The notes under the pieces were generated by a model that was given only the letters and a program-made list of their open reading frames with translations, had not been told where the DNA came from and searched no databases. Both the position numbers and the translations under genes were made by a program. From NCBI GenBank assembly GCA_964017155.1, contig OZ024854.1, positions 70,376,047 through 70,440,046 on the forward strand: DNA of 64,000 nucleotides, given 5' to 3'. This document shows, piece after piece, positions 9,089 through 23,224 of this stretch. The stretch comes from Oasisia sp. SBJ-2009. Taxonomy: Eukaryota > Annelida > Polychaeta > Sabellida > Siboglinidae. Numbering within the stretch: the stretch's first letter is position 1; each line of letters starts with the position of its first letter.

Positions 9089-12000
9089 GAAGCTGCGCGC
9101 CCGCAAGTGTAGGCATTTATGTACAAGTCGGGCCCACCTCAATTTTGGTATTATAACTGTATCTTTGCCAACATTTGATACTTGATTTTGTTAATTCAAT
9201 CAATTATAATCATCTTGCGCATATTAATGTTTTATATACAGCGCGTCTTAGCAGACTTTTGAGGTCGAAAAGACAGCGTGGTCGGCATAAACAAACTGTT
9301 TATCGCTCATTTCATATGCACAGCGCAGTAACATGCACCTCTCCGCTTGCGACTGGCACAATTCGCGCTGTCTTTTCGACCTCAAAAGTTTGCCAAGACG
9401 CGGTGTTTATCAAACATAAATAAGCCCAAGATGATTATAATTGAATGAATTAATTTAATCAAGTATCAAATGTTGGCAAAAATACTGATATAATAGCAAC
9501 ATTGAGGTGGGTCCGACTTGTACATAAGTGCCAAATAGTGAAATACTGAAAACAAATTGAGAGTATACGTGCTTTTATTTATGAGAGAGTGCGCGTGAAG
9601 GTACGCGTCCGCAAGTGTTGGCACTTATGTACAAGTCGGGCCCACCTCAATTTTGGTATTATAACTGTATCTTTGCCAACATTTGATACTTGATTTTGTT
9701 AATTCAATCAATTATAATCATCTTGCGCATATTTATGTTTTATAACCAGCGCGTCTCAGCAGACTTTTAAGGTCGAAAAGACAGCGTGGTCGGCATAAAC
9801 AAATTGTTTATCGCTCAATTCATATCCACAGCGCAGTAACATGCACCGCTGTGCTTGCGACTGGCACAAATCGCGCTGTCTTTTCGACCTCAAAAGTTTG
9901 CCAAGACGCGCTGTTTATAAAACATAAATACGCGCAAGATGATTATAATTGAATGAATTAATTTAATCAAGTATCAAATGTTGGCAAAAATACTGATATA
10001 ACAGGAACATTGAGGTGGGTCCGACTTGTACATTAGTGCCAAATAGTGAAATACTGAAAACAAATTGAGAGTATACGTGCTTTTATGAGAGATTGCGCGT
10101 GAAGGTACGCGCCCGCAAGTGTTGGCACTGATGTACAAGTCGGGCCCACCTCAATTTTGGTATTATAACTGTATTTTTGCCATCATTTGATACTTGATTT
10201 TGTTCATTCAATCAATTATATTCATCTTGCGCATATTTATGTTTTATATACAGCGCGTTTTAGCAGACTTATAAGGTGGAAAAGACAGCGCGATCGGCAT
10301 AAACAAACTGTTTATCGCTCATTTCATATGCACAGCGCAGTAACATGCACCTCTGCGCTTGCGACTGGCACAATTCGCGCTGTCTTTTCGACCTCAAAAG
10401 TTTGCCAAGACGCGCTGTTTATAAAACATAAATACGCGCAAGATGATTATAATTGAATGAATTAATTTAATCAAGTATCAAATGTTGGCAAAAATACTGA
10501 TATAATAGCAACATTGAGGTGGGTCCGACTTGTACATAAGTGCCAAATAGTGAAATACTGAAAACAAATTGAGAGCATACGTGCTTTTATGAGAGAGTGC
10601 GCGTGAAGCTGCGCGCCCGCAAGTGTAGGCATTTATGTACAAGTCGGGCCCACCTCAATTTTGGTATTATAACTGTATCTTTGCCAACATTTGATACTTG
10701 ATTTTGTTAATTCAATCAATTATAATCATCTTGCGCATATTTATGTTTTATAACCAGCGCGTCTCAGCAGACTTTTAAGGTCGAAAAGACAGCGTGGTCG
10801 GCATCAACAAATTGTTTATCGCTCAATTCATATGCACAGCGCAGTAACATGCCCCGCTGCGCTTGCGACTGGCACAAATCGCGCTGTCTTTTCGACCTCA
10901 AAAGTTTGCCAAGACGCGCTGTTTATAAAACATAAATACGCGCAAGATGATTAAAATTGAATGAATTAATTTAATCAAGTATCAAATGTTGGCAAAAATA
11001 CTGATATAATAGCAACATTGAGGTGTTTCCGACTTGTACATAAGTGCCAAATAGTGAAATACTGAAAACAAATTGAGAGTATACGTGCTTTTATGAGAGA
11101 TTGCGCGTGAAGGTACGCGCCCGCAAGTGTTGGCACTTATGTACAAGTCGGGCCCACCTAAATTTTGGTATTATAACTGTATTTTTGCCAACATTTGATA
11201 CTTGATTTTGTTAATTCAATCAATTATAATCATCTTGCGCATATTAATGTTTTATATACAGCGCGTCTTAGCAGACTTTTGAGGTCGAAAAGACAGCGTG
11301 TTCGGCATAAACAAACTGTTTATCGCTCATTTCATATGCACAGCGCAGTAACATGCACCTCTGCGCTTGCGACTGGCACAATTCGCGCTGTCTTTTCGAC
11401 CTCAAAAGTTTGCCAAGACGCGCTGTTTTTAACACATAAATACGCGCAAGATGATTATAATTGAATGAATTAATTTAATCAAGTATCAAATGTTGGCAAA
11501 AATACTGATATAATAGCAACATTGAGGTGGGTCCGACTTGTACATAAGTGCCAAATAGTGAAATACTGAAAACAAATTGAGAGTATACGTGCTTTTATGA
11601 GAGAGTGCGCGTGAAGCTGCGCGCCCGCAAGTGTAGGCATTTATGTACAAGTCGGGCCCACCTCACTTTTGGTATTATAACTGTATCTTTGCCAACATTT
11701 GATACATGATTTTGTTAATTCAATCAATTATAATCATCTTGCGCATATTAATGTTTTATATACAGCGCGTCTTAGCAGACTTTTGAGGTCGAAAAGACAG
11801 CGTGGTCGGCATAAACAATCTGTTTATCGCTCATTTCATATGCACAGCGCAGTAACACGCACCGCTGCGCCTGCGACTGGCATAAATCGCGCTGTCTTTT
11901 CGACCTCAAAAGTTTGCCAAGACGCGCTGTTTATAAAACATAAATACGCGCAAGATGATTAAAATTGAATGAATTAATTTAATCAAGTATCAAATGTTGG

Positions 12001-12620
12001 CAAAAATACTGATATAATAGCAACATTGAGGTGGGTCCGACTTGTACATAAGTGCCAAATAGTGAAATACTGAAAACAAATTGAGAGTATACGTGCTTTT
12101 ATGAGAAATTGCGCGTGAAGGTACGCGCCCGCAAGTGTTGGCACTTATGTACAAGTCGGGCCCACCTAAATTTTGGTATTATAACTGTATTTTTGCCAAC
12201 ATTTGATACTTGATTTTGTTCATTCAATCAATTATATTCATCTTGCGCATATTTATGTTTTATATACAGCGCGTTTTAGCAGACTTTTGAGGTGGAAAAG
12301 ACAGCGCGATCGGCATAAACAAACTGTTTATCGCTCATTTCATATGCACAGCGCAGTAACATGCACCTCTGCGCTTGCGACTGGCACAATTCGCGCTGTC
12401 TTTTCGACCTCAAAAGTTTGCCAAGACGCGCTGTTTATAAAACATAAATACGCGCAAGATGATTATAATTGAATGAATTAATTTAATCAAGTATCAAATG
12501 TTGGCAAAAATACTGATATAATAGCAACATTGAGGTGGGTCCGACTTGTACATAAGTGCCAAATAGTGAAATACTGAAAACAAATTGAGAGCATACGTGC
12601 TTTTATGAGAGAGTGCGCGT
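9089..12620. repeat. Monomers 19-25: E-G-F-C-D-B-A higher-order unit
   Basis: Starts 9089 (E, 508 bp), 9597 (G), 10101 (F), 10605 (C), 11109 (D), 11613 (B, here 504 bp) and 12117 (A). Length 3532 bp. This is the clearest full example of the seven-type cycle. The first three monomers match 6565-8080 at an offset of 2524 bp, including the GCACTGATG variant of F. Monomer 22 has a private ATGCCCCGCTG near 10850. Confidence 0.9.
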
Positions 12621-15600
12621 GAAGCTGCGCGCCCGCAAGTGTAGGCATTTATGTACAAGTCGGGCCCACCTCAATTTTGGTATTATAACTGTATCTTTGC
12701 CAACATTTGATACTTGATTTTGTTAATTCAATCAATTATAATCATCTTGCGCATATTAATGTTTTATATACAGCGCGTCTTAGCAGACTTTTGAGGTCGA
12801 AAAGACAGCGTGGTCGGCATAAACAAACTGTTTATCGCTCATTTCATATGCACAGCGCAGTAACATGCACCTCTCCGCTTGCGACTGGCACAATTCGCGC
12901 TGTCTTTTCGACCTCAAAAGTTTGCCAAGACGCGGTGTTTATCAAACATAAATAAGCCCAAGATGATTATAATTGAATGAATTAATTTAATCAAGTATCA
13001 AATGTTGGCAAAAATACTGATATAATAGCAACATTGAGGTGGGTCCGACTTGTACATAAGTGCCAAATAGTGAAATACTGAAAACAAATTGAGAGTATAC
13101 GTGCTTTTATTTATGAGAGAGTGCGCGTGAAGGTACGCGTCCGCAAGTGTTGGCACTTATGTACAAGTCGGGCCCACCTCAATTTTGGTATTATAACTGT
13201 ATCTTTGCCAACATTTGATACTTGATTTTGTTAATTCAATCAATTATAATCATCTTGCGCATATTTATGTTTTATAACCAGCGCGTCTCAGCAGACTTTT
13301 AAGGTCGAAAAGACAGCGTGGTCGGCATAAACAAATTGTTTATCGCTCAATTCATATCCACAGCGCAGTAACATGCACCGCTGTGCTTGCGACTGGCACA
13401 AATCGCGCTGTCTTTTCGACCTCAAAAGTTTGCCAAGACGCGCTGTTTATAAAACATAAATACTCGCAAGATGATTATAATTGAATGAATTAATTTAATC
13501 AAGTATCAAATGTTGGCAAAAATACTGATATAACAGGAACATTGAGGTGGGTCCGACTTGTACATTAGTGCCAAATAGTGAAATACTGAAAACAAATTGA
13601 GAGTATACGTGCTTTTATGAGAGATTGCGCGTGAAGGTACGCGCCCGCAAGTGTTGGCACTTATGTACAAGTCGGGCCCACCTCAATTTTGGTATTATAA
13701 CTGTATTTTTGCCATCATTTGATACTTGATTTTGTTCATTCAATCAATTATATTCATCTTGCGCATATTTATGTTTTATATACAGCGCGTTTTAGCAGAC
13801 TTATAAGGTGGAAAAGACAGCGCGATCGGCATAAACAAACTGTTTATCGCTCATTTCATATGCACAGCGCAGTAACATGCACCTCTGCGCTTGCGACTGG
13901 CACAATTCGCGCTGTCTTTTCGACCTCAAAAGTTTGCCAAGACGCGCTGTTTATAAAACATAAATACGCGCAAGATGATTATAATTGAATGAATTAATTT
14001 AATCAAGTATCAAATGTTGGCAAAAATACTGATATAATAGCAACATTGAGGTGGGTCCGACTTGTACATAAGTGCCAAATAGTGAAATACTGAAAACAAA
14101 TTGAGAGCATACGTGCTTTTATGAGAGAGTGCGCGTGAAGCTGCGCGCCCGCAAGTGTAGGCATTTATGTACAAGTCGGGCCCACCTCAATTTTGGTATT
14201 ATAACTGTATCTTTGCCAACATTTGATACTTGATTTTGTTAATTCAATCAATTATAATCATCTTGCGCATATTTATGTTTTATAACCAGCGCTTCTCAGC
14301 AGACTTTTAAGGTCGAAAAGACAGCGTGGTCGGCATCAACAAATTGTTTATCGCTCAATTCATATGCACAGCGCAGTAACATGCACCGCTGCGCTTGCGA
14401 CTGGCACAAATCGCGCTGTCTTTTCGACCTCAAAAGTTTGCCAAGACGCGCTGTTTATAAAACATAAATACGCGCAAGATGATTAAAATTGAATGAATTA
14501 ATTTAATCAAGTATCAAATGTTGGCAAAAATACTGATATAATAGCAACATTGATGTGTTTCCGACTTGTACATAAGTGCCAAATAGTGAAATACTGAAAA
14601 CAAATTGAGAGTATACGTGCTTTTATGAGAGATTGCGCGTGAAGGTACGCGCCCGCAAGTGTTGGCACTTATGTACAAGTCGGGCCCACCTCAATTTTGG
14701 TATTATAACTGTATTTTTGCCATCATTTGATACTTGATTTTGTTCATTCAATCAATTATATTCATCTTGCGCATATTTATGTTTGATATACAGCGCGTTT
14801 TAGCAGACTTATAAGGTGGAAAAGACAGCGCGATCGGCATAAACAAACTGTTTATCGCTCATTTCATATGCACAGCGCAGTAACATGCACCTCTGCGCTT
14901 GCGACTGGCACAATTCGCGCTGTCTTTTCGACCTCAAAAGTTTGCCAAGACGCGCTGTTTATAAAACATAAATACGCGCAAGATGATTATAATTGAATGA
15001 ATTAATTTAATCAAGTATCAAATGTTGGCAAAAATACTGATATAATAGCAACATTGAGGTGGGTCCGACTTGTACATAAGTGCCAAATAGTGAAATACTG
15101 AAAACAAATTGAGAGTATACGTGCTTTTATGAGAGAGTGCGCGTGAAGCTGCGCGCCCGCAAGTGTAGGCATTTATGTACAAGTCGGGCCCACCTCACTT
15201 TTGGTATTATAACTGTATCTTTGCCAACATTTGATACATGATTTTGTTAATTCAATCAATTATAATCATCTTGCGCATATTAATGTTTTATATACAGCGC
15301 GTCTTAGCAGACTTTTGAGGTCGAAAAGACAGCGTGGTCGGCATAAACAATCTGTTTATCGCTCATTTCATATGCACAGCGCAGTAACACGCACCGCTGC
15401 GCCTGCGACTGGCATAAATCGCGCTGTCTTTTCGACCTCAAAAGTTTGCCAAGACGCGCTGTTTATAAAACATAAATACGCGCAAGATGATTAAAATTGA
15501 ATGAATTAATTTAATCAAGTATCAAATGTTGGCAAAAATACTGATATAATAGCAACATTGAGGTGGGTCCGACTTGTACATAAGTGCCAAATAGTGAAAT

Positions 15601-16152
15601 ACTGAAAACAAATTGAGAGTATACGTGCTTTTATGAGAAATTGCGCGTGAAGGTACGCGCCCGCAAGTGTTGGCACTTATGTACAAGTCGGGCCCACCTA
15701 AATTTTGGTATTATAACTGTATTTTTGCCAACATTTGATACTTGATTTTGTTCATTCAATCAATTATATTCATCTTGCGCATATTTATGTTTTATATACA
15801 GCGCGTTTTAGCAGACTTTTGAGGTGGAAAAGACAGCGCGATCGGCATAAACAAACTGTTTATCGCTCATTTCATATGCACAGCGCAGTAACATGCACCT
15901 CTGCGCTTGCGACTGGCACAATTCGCGCTGTCTTTTCGACCTCAAAAGTTTGCCAAGACGCGCTGTTTATAAAACATAAATACGCGCAAGATGATTATAA
16001 TTGAATGAATTAATTTAATCAAGTATCAAATGTTGGCAAAAATACTGATATAATAGCAACATTGAGGTGGGTCCGACTTGTACATAAGTGCCAAATAGTG
16101 AAATACTGAAAACAAATTGAGAGCATACGTGCTTTTATGAGAGAGTGCGCGT
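12621..16152. repeat. Monomers 26-32: E-G-F-C-F'-B-A higher-order unit
   Basis: Starts 12621 (E, 508 bp), 13129 (G), 13633 (F), 14137 (C with GCGCTTCTC), 14641 (F' with GTTTGATATAC), 15145 (B) and 15649 (A). It is the same 3532-bp length as the preceding unit, with D replaced by F'. Monomer 27 has a private AAATACTCGCAAG near 13460, and monomer 29 has GATGTGTTTCC in place of GAGGTGTTTCC. Confidence 0.9.
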
Positions 16153-19100
16153 GAAGCTGCGCGCCCGCAAGTGTAGGCATTTATGTACAAGTCGGGCCCA
16201 CCTCAATTTTGGTATTATAACTGTATCTTTGCCAACATTTGATACTTGATTTTGTTAATTCAATCAATTATAATCATCTTGCGCATATTAATGTTTTATA
16301 TACAGCGCGTCTTAGCAGACTTTTGAGGTCGAAAAGACAGCGTGGTCGGCATAAACAAACTGTTTATCGCTCATTTCATATGCACAGCGCAGTAACATGC
16401 ACCTCTCCGCTTGCGACTGGCACAATTCGCGCTGTCTTTTCGACCTCAAAAGTTTGCCAAGACGCGGTGTTTATCAAACATAAATAAGCCCAAGATGATT
16501 ATAATTGAATGAATTAATTTAATCAAGTATCAAATGTTGGCAAAAATACTGATATAATAGCAACATTGAGGTGGGTCCGACTTGTACATAAGTGCCAAAT
16601 AGTGAAATACTGAAAACAAATTGAGAGTATACGTGCTTTTATTTATGAGAGAGTGCGCGTGAAGGTACGCGTCCGCAAGTGTTGGCACTTATGTACAAGT
16701 CGGGCCCACCTCAATTTTGGTATTATAACTGTATCTTTGCCAACATTTGATACTTGATTTTGTTAATTCAATCAATTATAATCATCTTGCGCATATTTAT
16801 GTTTTATAACCAGCGCGTCTCAGCAGACTTTTAAGGTCGAAAAGACAGCGTGGTCGGCATAAACAAATTGTTTATCGCTCAATTCATATCCACAGCGCAG
16901 TAACATGCACCGCTGTGCTTGCGACTGGCACAAATCGCGCTGTCTTTTCGACCTCAAAAGTTTGCCAAGACGCGCTGTTTATAAAACATAAATACGCGCA
17001 AGATGATTATAATTGAATGAATTAATTTAATCAAGTATCAAATGTTGGCAAAAATACTGATATAACAGGAACATTGAGGTGGGTCCGACTTGTACATTAG
17101 TGCCAAATAGTGAAATACTGAAAACAAATTGAGAGTATACGTGCTTTTATGAGAGATTGCGCGTGAAGGTACGCGCCCGCAAGTGTTGGCACTTATGTAC
17201 AAGTCGGGCCCACCTCAATTTTGGTATTATAACTGTATTTTTGCCATCATTTGATACTTGATTTTGTTCATTCAATCAATTATATTCATCTTGCGCATAT
17301 TTATGTTTTATATACAGCGCGTTTTAGCAGACTTATAAGGTGGAAAAGACAGCGCGATCGGCATAAACAAACTGTTTATCGCTCATTTCATATGCACAGC
17401 GCAGTAACATGCACCTCTGCGCTTGCGACTGGCACAATTCGCGCTGTCTTTTCGACCTCAAAAGTTTGCCAAGACGCGCTGTTTATAAAACATAAATACG
17501 CGCAAGATGATTATAATTGAATGAATTAATTTAATCAAGTATCAAATGTTGGCAAAAATACTGATATAATAGCAACATTGAGGTGGGTCCGACTTGTACA
17601 TAAGTGCCAAATAGTGAAATACTGAAAACAAATTGAGAGCATACGTGCTTTTATGAGAGAGTGCGCGTGAAGCTGCGCGCCCGCAAGTGTAGGCATTTAT
17701 GTACAAGTCGGGCCCACCTCAATTTTGGTATTATAACTGTATCTTTGCCAACATTTGATACTTGATTTTGTTAATTCAATCAATTATAATCATCTTGCGC
17801 ATATTTATGTTTTATAACCAGCGCTTCTCAGCAGACTTTTAAGGTCGAAAAGACAGCGTGGTCGGCATCAACAAATTGTTTATCGCTCAATTCATATGCA
17901 CAGCGCAGTAACATGCACCGCTGCGCTTGCGACTGGCACAAATCGCGCTGTCTTTTCGACCTCAAAAGTTTGCCAAGACGCGCTGTTTATAAAACATAAA
18001 TACGCGCAAGATGATTAAAATTGAATGAATTAATTTAATCAAGTATCAAATGTTGGCAAAAATACTGATATAATAGCAACATTGATGTGTTTCCGACTTG
18101 TACATAAGTGCCAAATAGTGAAATACTGAAAACAAATTGAGAGTATACGTGCTTTTATGAGAGATTGCGCGTGAAGGTACGCGCCCGCAAGTGTTGGCAC
18201 TTATGTACAAGTCGGGCCCACCTCAATTTTGGTATTATAACTGTATTTTTGCCATCATTTGATACTTGATTTTGTTCATTCAATCAATTATATTCATCTT
18301 GCGCATATTTATGTTTGATATACAGCGCGTTTTAGCAGACTTATAAGGTGGAAAAGACAGCGCGATCGGCATAAACAAACTGTTTATCGCTCATTTCATA
18401 TGCACAGCGCAGTAACATGCACCTCTGCGCTTGCGACTGGCACAATTCGCGCTGTCTTTTCGACCTCAAAAGTTTGCCAAGACGCGCTGTTTATAAAACA
18501 TAAATACGCGCAAGATGATTATAATTGAATGAATTAATTTAATCAAGTATCAAATGTTGGCAAAAATACTGATATAATAGCAACATTGAGGTGGGTCCGA
18601 CTTGTACATAAGTGCCAAATAGTGAAATACTGAAAACAAATTGAGAGCATACGTGCTTTTATGAGAGAGTGCGCGTGAAGCTGCGCGCCCGCAAGTGTAG
18701 GCATTTATGTACAAGTCGGGCCCACCTCAATTTTGGTATTATAACTGTATCTTTGCCAACATTTGATACTTGATTTTGTTAATTCAATCAATTATAATCA
18801 TCTTGCGCATATTTATGTTTTATAACCAGCGCTTCTCAGCAGACTTTTAAGGTCGAAAAGACAGCGTGGTCGGCATCAACAAATTGTTTATCGCTCAATT
18901 CATATGCACAGCGCAGTAACATGCACCGCTGCGCTTGCGACTGGCACAAATCGCGCTGTCTTTTCGACCTCAAAAGTTTGCCAAGACGCGCTGTTTATAA
19001 AACATAAATACGCGCAAGATGATTAAAATTGAATGAATTAATTTAATCAAGTATCAAATGTTGGCAAAAATACTGATATAATAGCAACATTGAGGTGTTT

Positions 19101-19180
19101 CCGACTTGTACATAAGTGCCAAATAGTGAAATACTGAAAACAAATTGAGAGTATACGTGCTTTTATGAGAGATTGCGCGT
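16153..19180. repeat. Monomers 33-38: E-G-F-C-F'-C
   Basis: Starts 16153 (E, 508 bp), 16661 (G), 17165 (F), 17669 (C, CTTCTC), 18173 (F', GTTTGATATAC) and 18677 (C, CTTCTC). The first five monomers copy 12621-15144 at a 3532-bp offset. The C after F' then leads back into the D-B pair, so this unit is extended rather than closed by B-A. Confidence 0.88.
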
Positions 19181-20188
19181 GAAGGTACGCGCCCGCAAGT
19201 GTTGGCACTTATGTACAAGTCGGGCCCACCTAAATTTTGGTATTATAACTGTATTTTTGCCAACATTTGATACTTGATTTTGTTAATTCAATCAATTATA
19301 ATCATCTTGCGCATATTAATGTTTTATATACAGCGCGTCTTAGCAGACTTTTGAGGTCGAAAAGACAGCGTGTTCGGCATAAACAAACTGTTTATCGCTC
19401 ATTTCATATGCACAGCGCAGTAACATGCACCTCTGCGCTTGCGACTGGCACAATTCGCGCTGTCTTTTCGACCTCAAAAGTTTGCCAAGACGCGCTGTTT
19501 TTAACACATAAATACGCGCAAGATGATTATAATTGAATGAATTAATTTAATCAAGTATCAAATGTTGGCAAAAATACTGATATAATAGCAACATTGAGGT
19601 GGGTCCGACTTTTACATAAGTGCCAAATAGTGAAATACTGAAAACAAATTGAGAGTATACGTGCTTTTATGAGAGAGTGCGCGTGAAGCTGCGCGCCCGC
19701 AAGTGTAGGCATTGATGTACAAGTCGGGCCCACCTCACTTTTGGTATTATAACTGTATCTTTGCCAACATTTGATACATGATTTTGTTAATTCAATCAAT
19801 TATAATTATCTTGCGCATATTAATGTTTTATATACAGCGCGTCTTAGCAGACTTTTGAGGTCGAAAAGACAGCGTGGTCGGCATAAACAATCTGTTTATC
19901 GCTCATTTCATATGCACAGCGCAGTAACACGCACCGCTGCGCCTGCGACTGGCATAAATCGCGCTGTCTTTTCGACCTCAAAAGTTTGCCAAGACGCGCT
20001 GTTTATAAAACATAAATACGCGCAAGATGATTAAAATTGAATGAATTAATTTAATCAAGTATCAAATGTTGGCAAAAATACTGATATAATAGCAACATTG
20101 AGGTGTTTCCGACTTGTACATAAGTGCCAAATAGTGAAATACTGAAAACAAATTGAGAGTATACGTGCTTTTATGAGAGATTGCGCGT
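19181..20188. repeat. Monomers 39-40: D-B
   Basis: Starts 19181 (D) and 19685 (B). Monomer 40 carries TATAATTATC (T at 19807), shared with monomers at 41913 and 48985, and a private GCATTGATGTAC. Monomer 39 has CGACTTTTACATAAG near 19605 in place of CGACTTGTACATAAG. Confidence 0.88.
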
Positions 20189-23100
20189 GAAGGTACGCGC
20201 CCGCAAGTGTTGGCACTTATGTACAAGTCGGGCCCACCTCAATTTTGGTATTATAACTGTATCTTTGCCAACATTTGATACTTGATTTTGTTAATTCAAT
20301 CAATTATAATCATCTTGCGCATATTAATGTTTTATATACAGCGCGTCTTAGCAGACTTTTGAGGTCGAAAAGACAGCGTGGTCGGCATAAACAAACTGTT
20401 TATCGCTCATTTCATATGCACAGCGCAGTAACACGCACCGCTGCGCCTGCGACTGGCATAAATCGCGCTGTCTTTTCGACCTCAAAAGTTTGCCAAGACG
20501 CGCTGTTTATAAAACATAAATACGCGCAAGATGATTAAAATTGAATGAATTAATTTAATCAAGAATCAAATGTTGGCAAAAATACTGATATAATAGCAAC
20601 ATTGAGGTGGGTCCGACTTGTACATAAGTGCCAAATAGTGAAATACTGAAAACAAATTGAGAGTATACGTGCTTTTATTTATGAGAGAGTGCGCGTGAAG
20701 GTACGCGTCCGCAAGTGTTGGCACTTATGTACAAGTCGGGCCCACCTCAATTTTGGTATTATAACTGTATCTTTGCCAACATTTGATACTTGATTTTGTT
20801 AATTCAATCAATTATAATCATCTTGCGCATATTTATGTTTTATAACCAGCGCGTCTCAGCAGACTTTTAAGGTCGAAAAGACAGCGTGGTCGGCATCAAC
20901 AAATTGTTTATCGCTCAATTCATATGCACAGCGCAGTAACATGCACCGCTGCGCTTGCGACTGGCACAAATCGCGCTGTCTTTTCGACCTCAAACGTTTG
21001 CCAAGACGCGCTGTTTATAAAACATAAATACGCTCAAGATGATTAAAATTGAATGAATTAATTTAATCAAGTATCAAATGTTGGCAAAAATACTGATATA
21101 ATAGCAACATTGAGGTGGGTCCGACTTGTACATAAGTGCCAAATAGTGAAATACTGAAAACAAATTGAGAGTATACGTGCTTTTATGAGAGAGTGCGCGT
21201 GAAGCTGCGCGCCCGCAAGTGTAGGCATTAATGTACAAGTCGGGCCCACCTCACTTTTGGTATTATAACTGTATCTTTGCCAACATTTGATACATGATTT
21301 TGTTAATTCAATCAATTATAATCATCTTGCGCATATTAATGTTTTATATACAGCGCGTCTTAGCAGACTTTTGAGGTCGAAAAGACAGCGTGGTCGGCAT
21401 AAACAATCTGTTTATCGCTCATTTCATATGCACAGCGCAGTAACACGCACCGCTGCGCCTGCGACTGGCATAAATCGCGCTGTCTTTTCGACCTCAAAAG
21501 TTTGCCAAGACGCGCTGTTTATAAAACATAAATACGCGCAAGATGATTAAAATTGAATGAATTAATTTAATCAAGTATCAAATGTTGGCAAAAATACTGA
21601 TATAATAGCAACATTGAGGTGGGTCCGACTTGTACATAAGTGCCAAATAGTGAAATACTGAAAACAAATTGAGAGTATACGTGTTTTTATTTATGAGAGA
21701 GTGCGCGTGAAGGTACGCGTCCGCAAGTGTTGACACTTATGTACAAGTCGGGCCCACCTCAATTTTGGTATTATAACTGTATCTTTGCCAACATTTGATA
21801 CTTGATTTTGTTAATTCAATCAATTATAATCATCTTGCGCATATTTATGTTTTATAACCAGCGCGTCTCAGCAGACTTTTAAGGTCGAAAAGACAGCGTG
21901 GTCGGCATCAACAAATTGTTTATCGCTCAATTCATATGCACAGCGCAGTAACATGCACCGCTGCGCTTGCGACTGGCACAAATCGCGCTGTCTTTTCGAC
22001 CTCAAAAGTTTGCCAAGACGCGCTGTTTATAAAACATAAATACGCGGAAGATGATTAAAATTGAATGAATTAATTTAATCAAGTATCAAATGTTGGCAAA
22101 AATACTGATATAATAGCAACATTGAGGTGTTTCCGACTTGTACATAAGTGCCAAATAGTGAAATACTGAAAACAAATTGAGAGAATACGTGCTTTTATGA
22201 GAAATTGCGCGTGAAGGTACGCGCCCGCAAGTGTTGGCACTTATGTACAAGTCGGGCCCACCTAAATTTTGGTATTATAACTGTATTTTTGCCAACATTT
22301 GATACTTGATTTTGTTCATTCAATGAATTATATTCATCTTGCGCATATTTATGTTTTATATACAGCGCGTTTTAGCAGACTTTTGAGGTGGAAAAGACAG
22401 CGCGATCGGCATAAACAAACTGTTTATCGCTCATTTCATATGCACAGCGCAGTAACATGCACCTCTGCGCTTGCGACTGGCACAATTCGCGCTGTCTTTT
22501 CGACCTCAAAAGTTTGCCAAGACGCGCTGTTTATAAAACATAAATACGCGCAAGATGATTATAATTGAATGAATTAATTTAATCAAGTATCAAATGTTGG
22601 CAAAAATACTGATATAATAGCAACATTGAGGTGGGTCCGACTTGTACATAAGTGCCAAATAGTGAAATACTGAAAACAAATTGAGAGCATACGTGCTTTT
22701 ATGAGAGAGTGCGCGTGAAGCTGCGCGCCCGCAAGTGTAGGCATTTATGTACAAGTCGGGCCCACCTCAATTTTGGTATTATAACTGTATCTTTGCCAAC
22801 ATTTGATACTTGATTTTGTTAATTCAATCAATTATAATCATCTTGCGCATATTAATGTTTTATATACAGCGCGTCTTAGCAGACTTTTGAGGTCGAAAAG
22901 ACAGCGTGGTCGGCATAAACAAACTGTTTATCGCTCATTTCATATGCACAGCGCAGTAACATGCACCTCTCCGCTTGCGACTGGCACAATTCGCGCTGTC
23001 TTTTCGACCTCAAAAGTTTGCCAAGACGCGGTGTTTATCAAACATAAATAAGCCCAAGATGATTATAATTGAATGAATTAATTTAATCAAGTATCAAATG

Positions 23101-23224
23101 TTGGCAAAAATACTGATATAATAGCAACATTGAGGTGGGTCCGACTTGTACATAAGTGCCAAATAGTGAAATACTGAAAACAAATTGAGAGTATACGTGC
23201 TTTTATTTATGAGAGAGTGCGCGT
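20189..23224. repeat. Monomers 41-46: B'-C-B-C'-A'-E
   Basis: Starts 20189 (B', 508 bp), 20697 (C), 21201 (B, 508 bp), 21709 (C'), 22213 (A') and 22717 (E, 508 bp). Private variants are AAGAATCAAATG (A at 20564) and CTCAAACGTTTG (C at 20995). Both recur exactly 6068 bp downstream. B' is a hybrid with a D/E-like left half (TACTTGATTTTG, CAAACTG) and a B-like right half (ACGCACCGCTGCGCC). Confidence 0.9.

Noticed and set aside
21067..21315. Minus-strand ORFs of 60-82 codons across the linker
   Set aside because: They exist only where a one-base change (GCATTAATG, GCATTGATG or GCACTGATG) removes a stop or creates a start, span the junction of two monomers, and are absent from most copies. No coding signal is visible.
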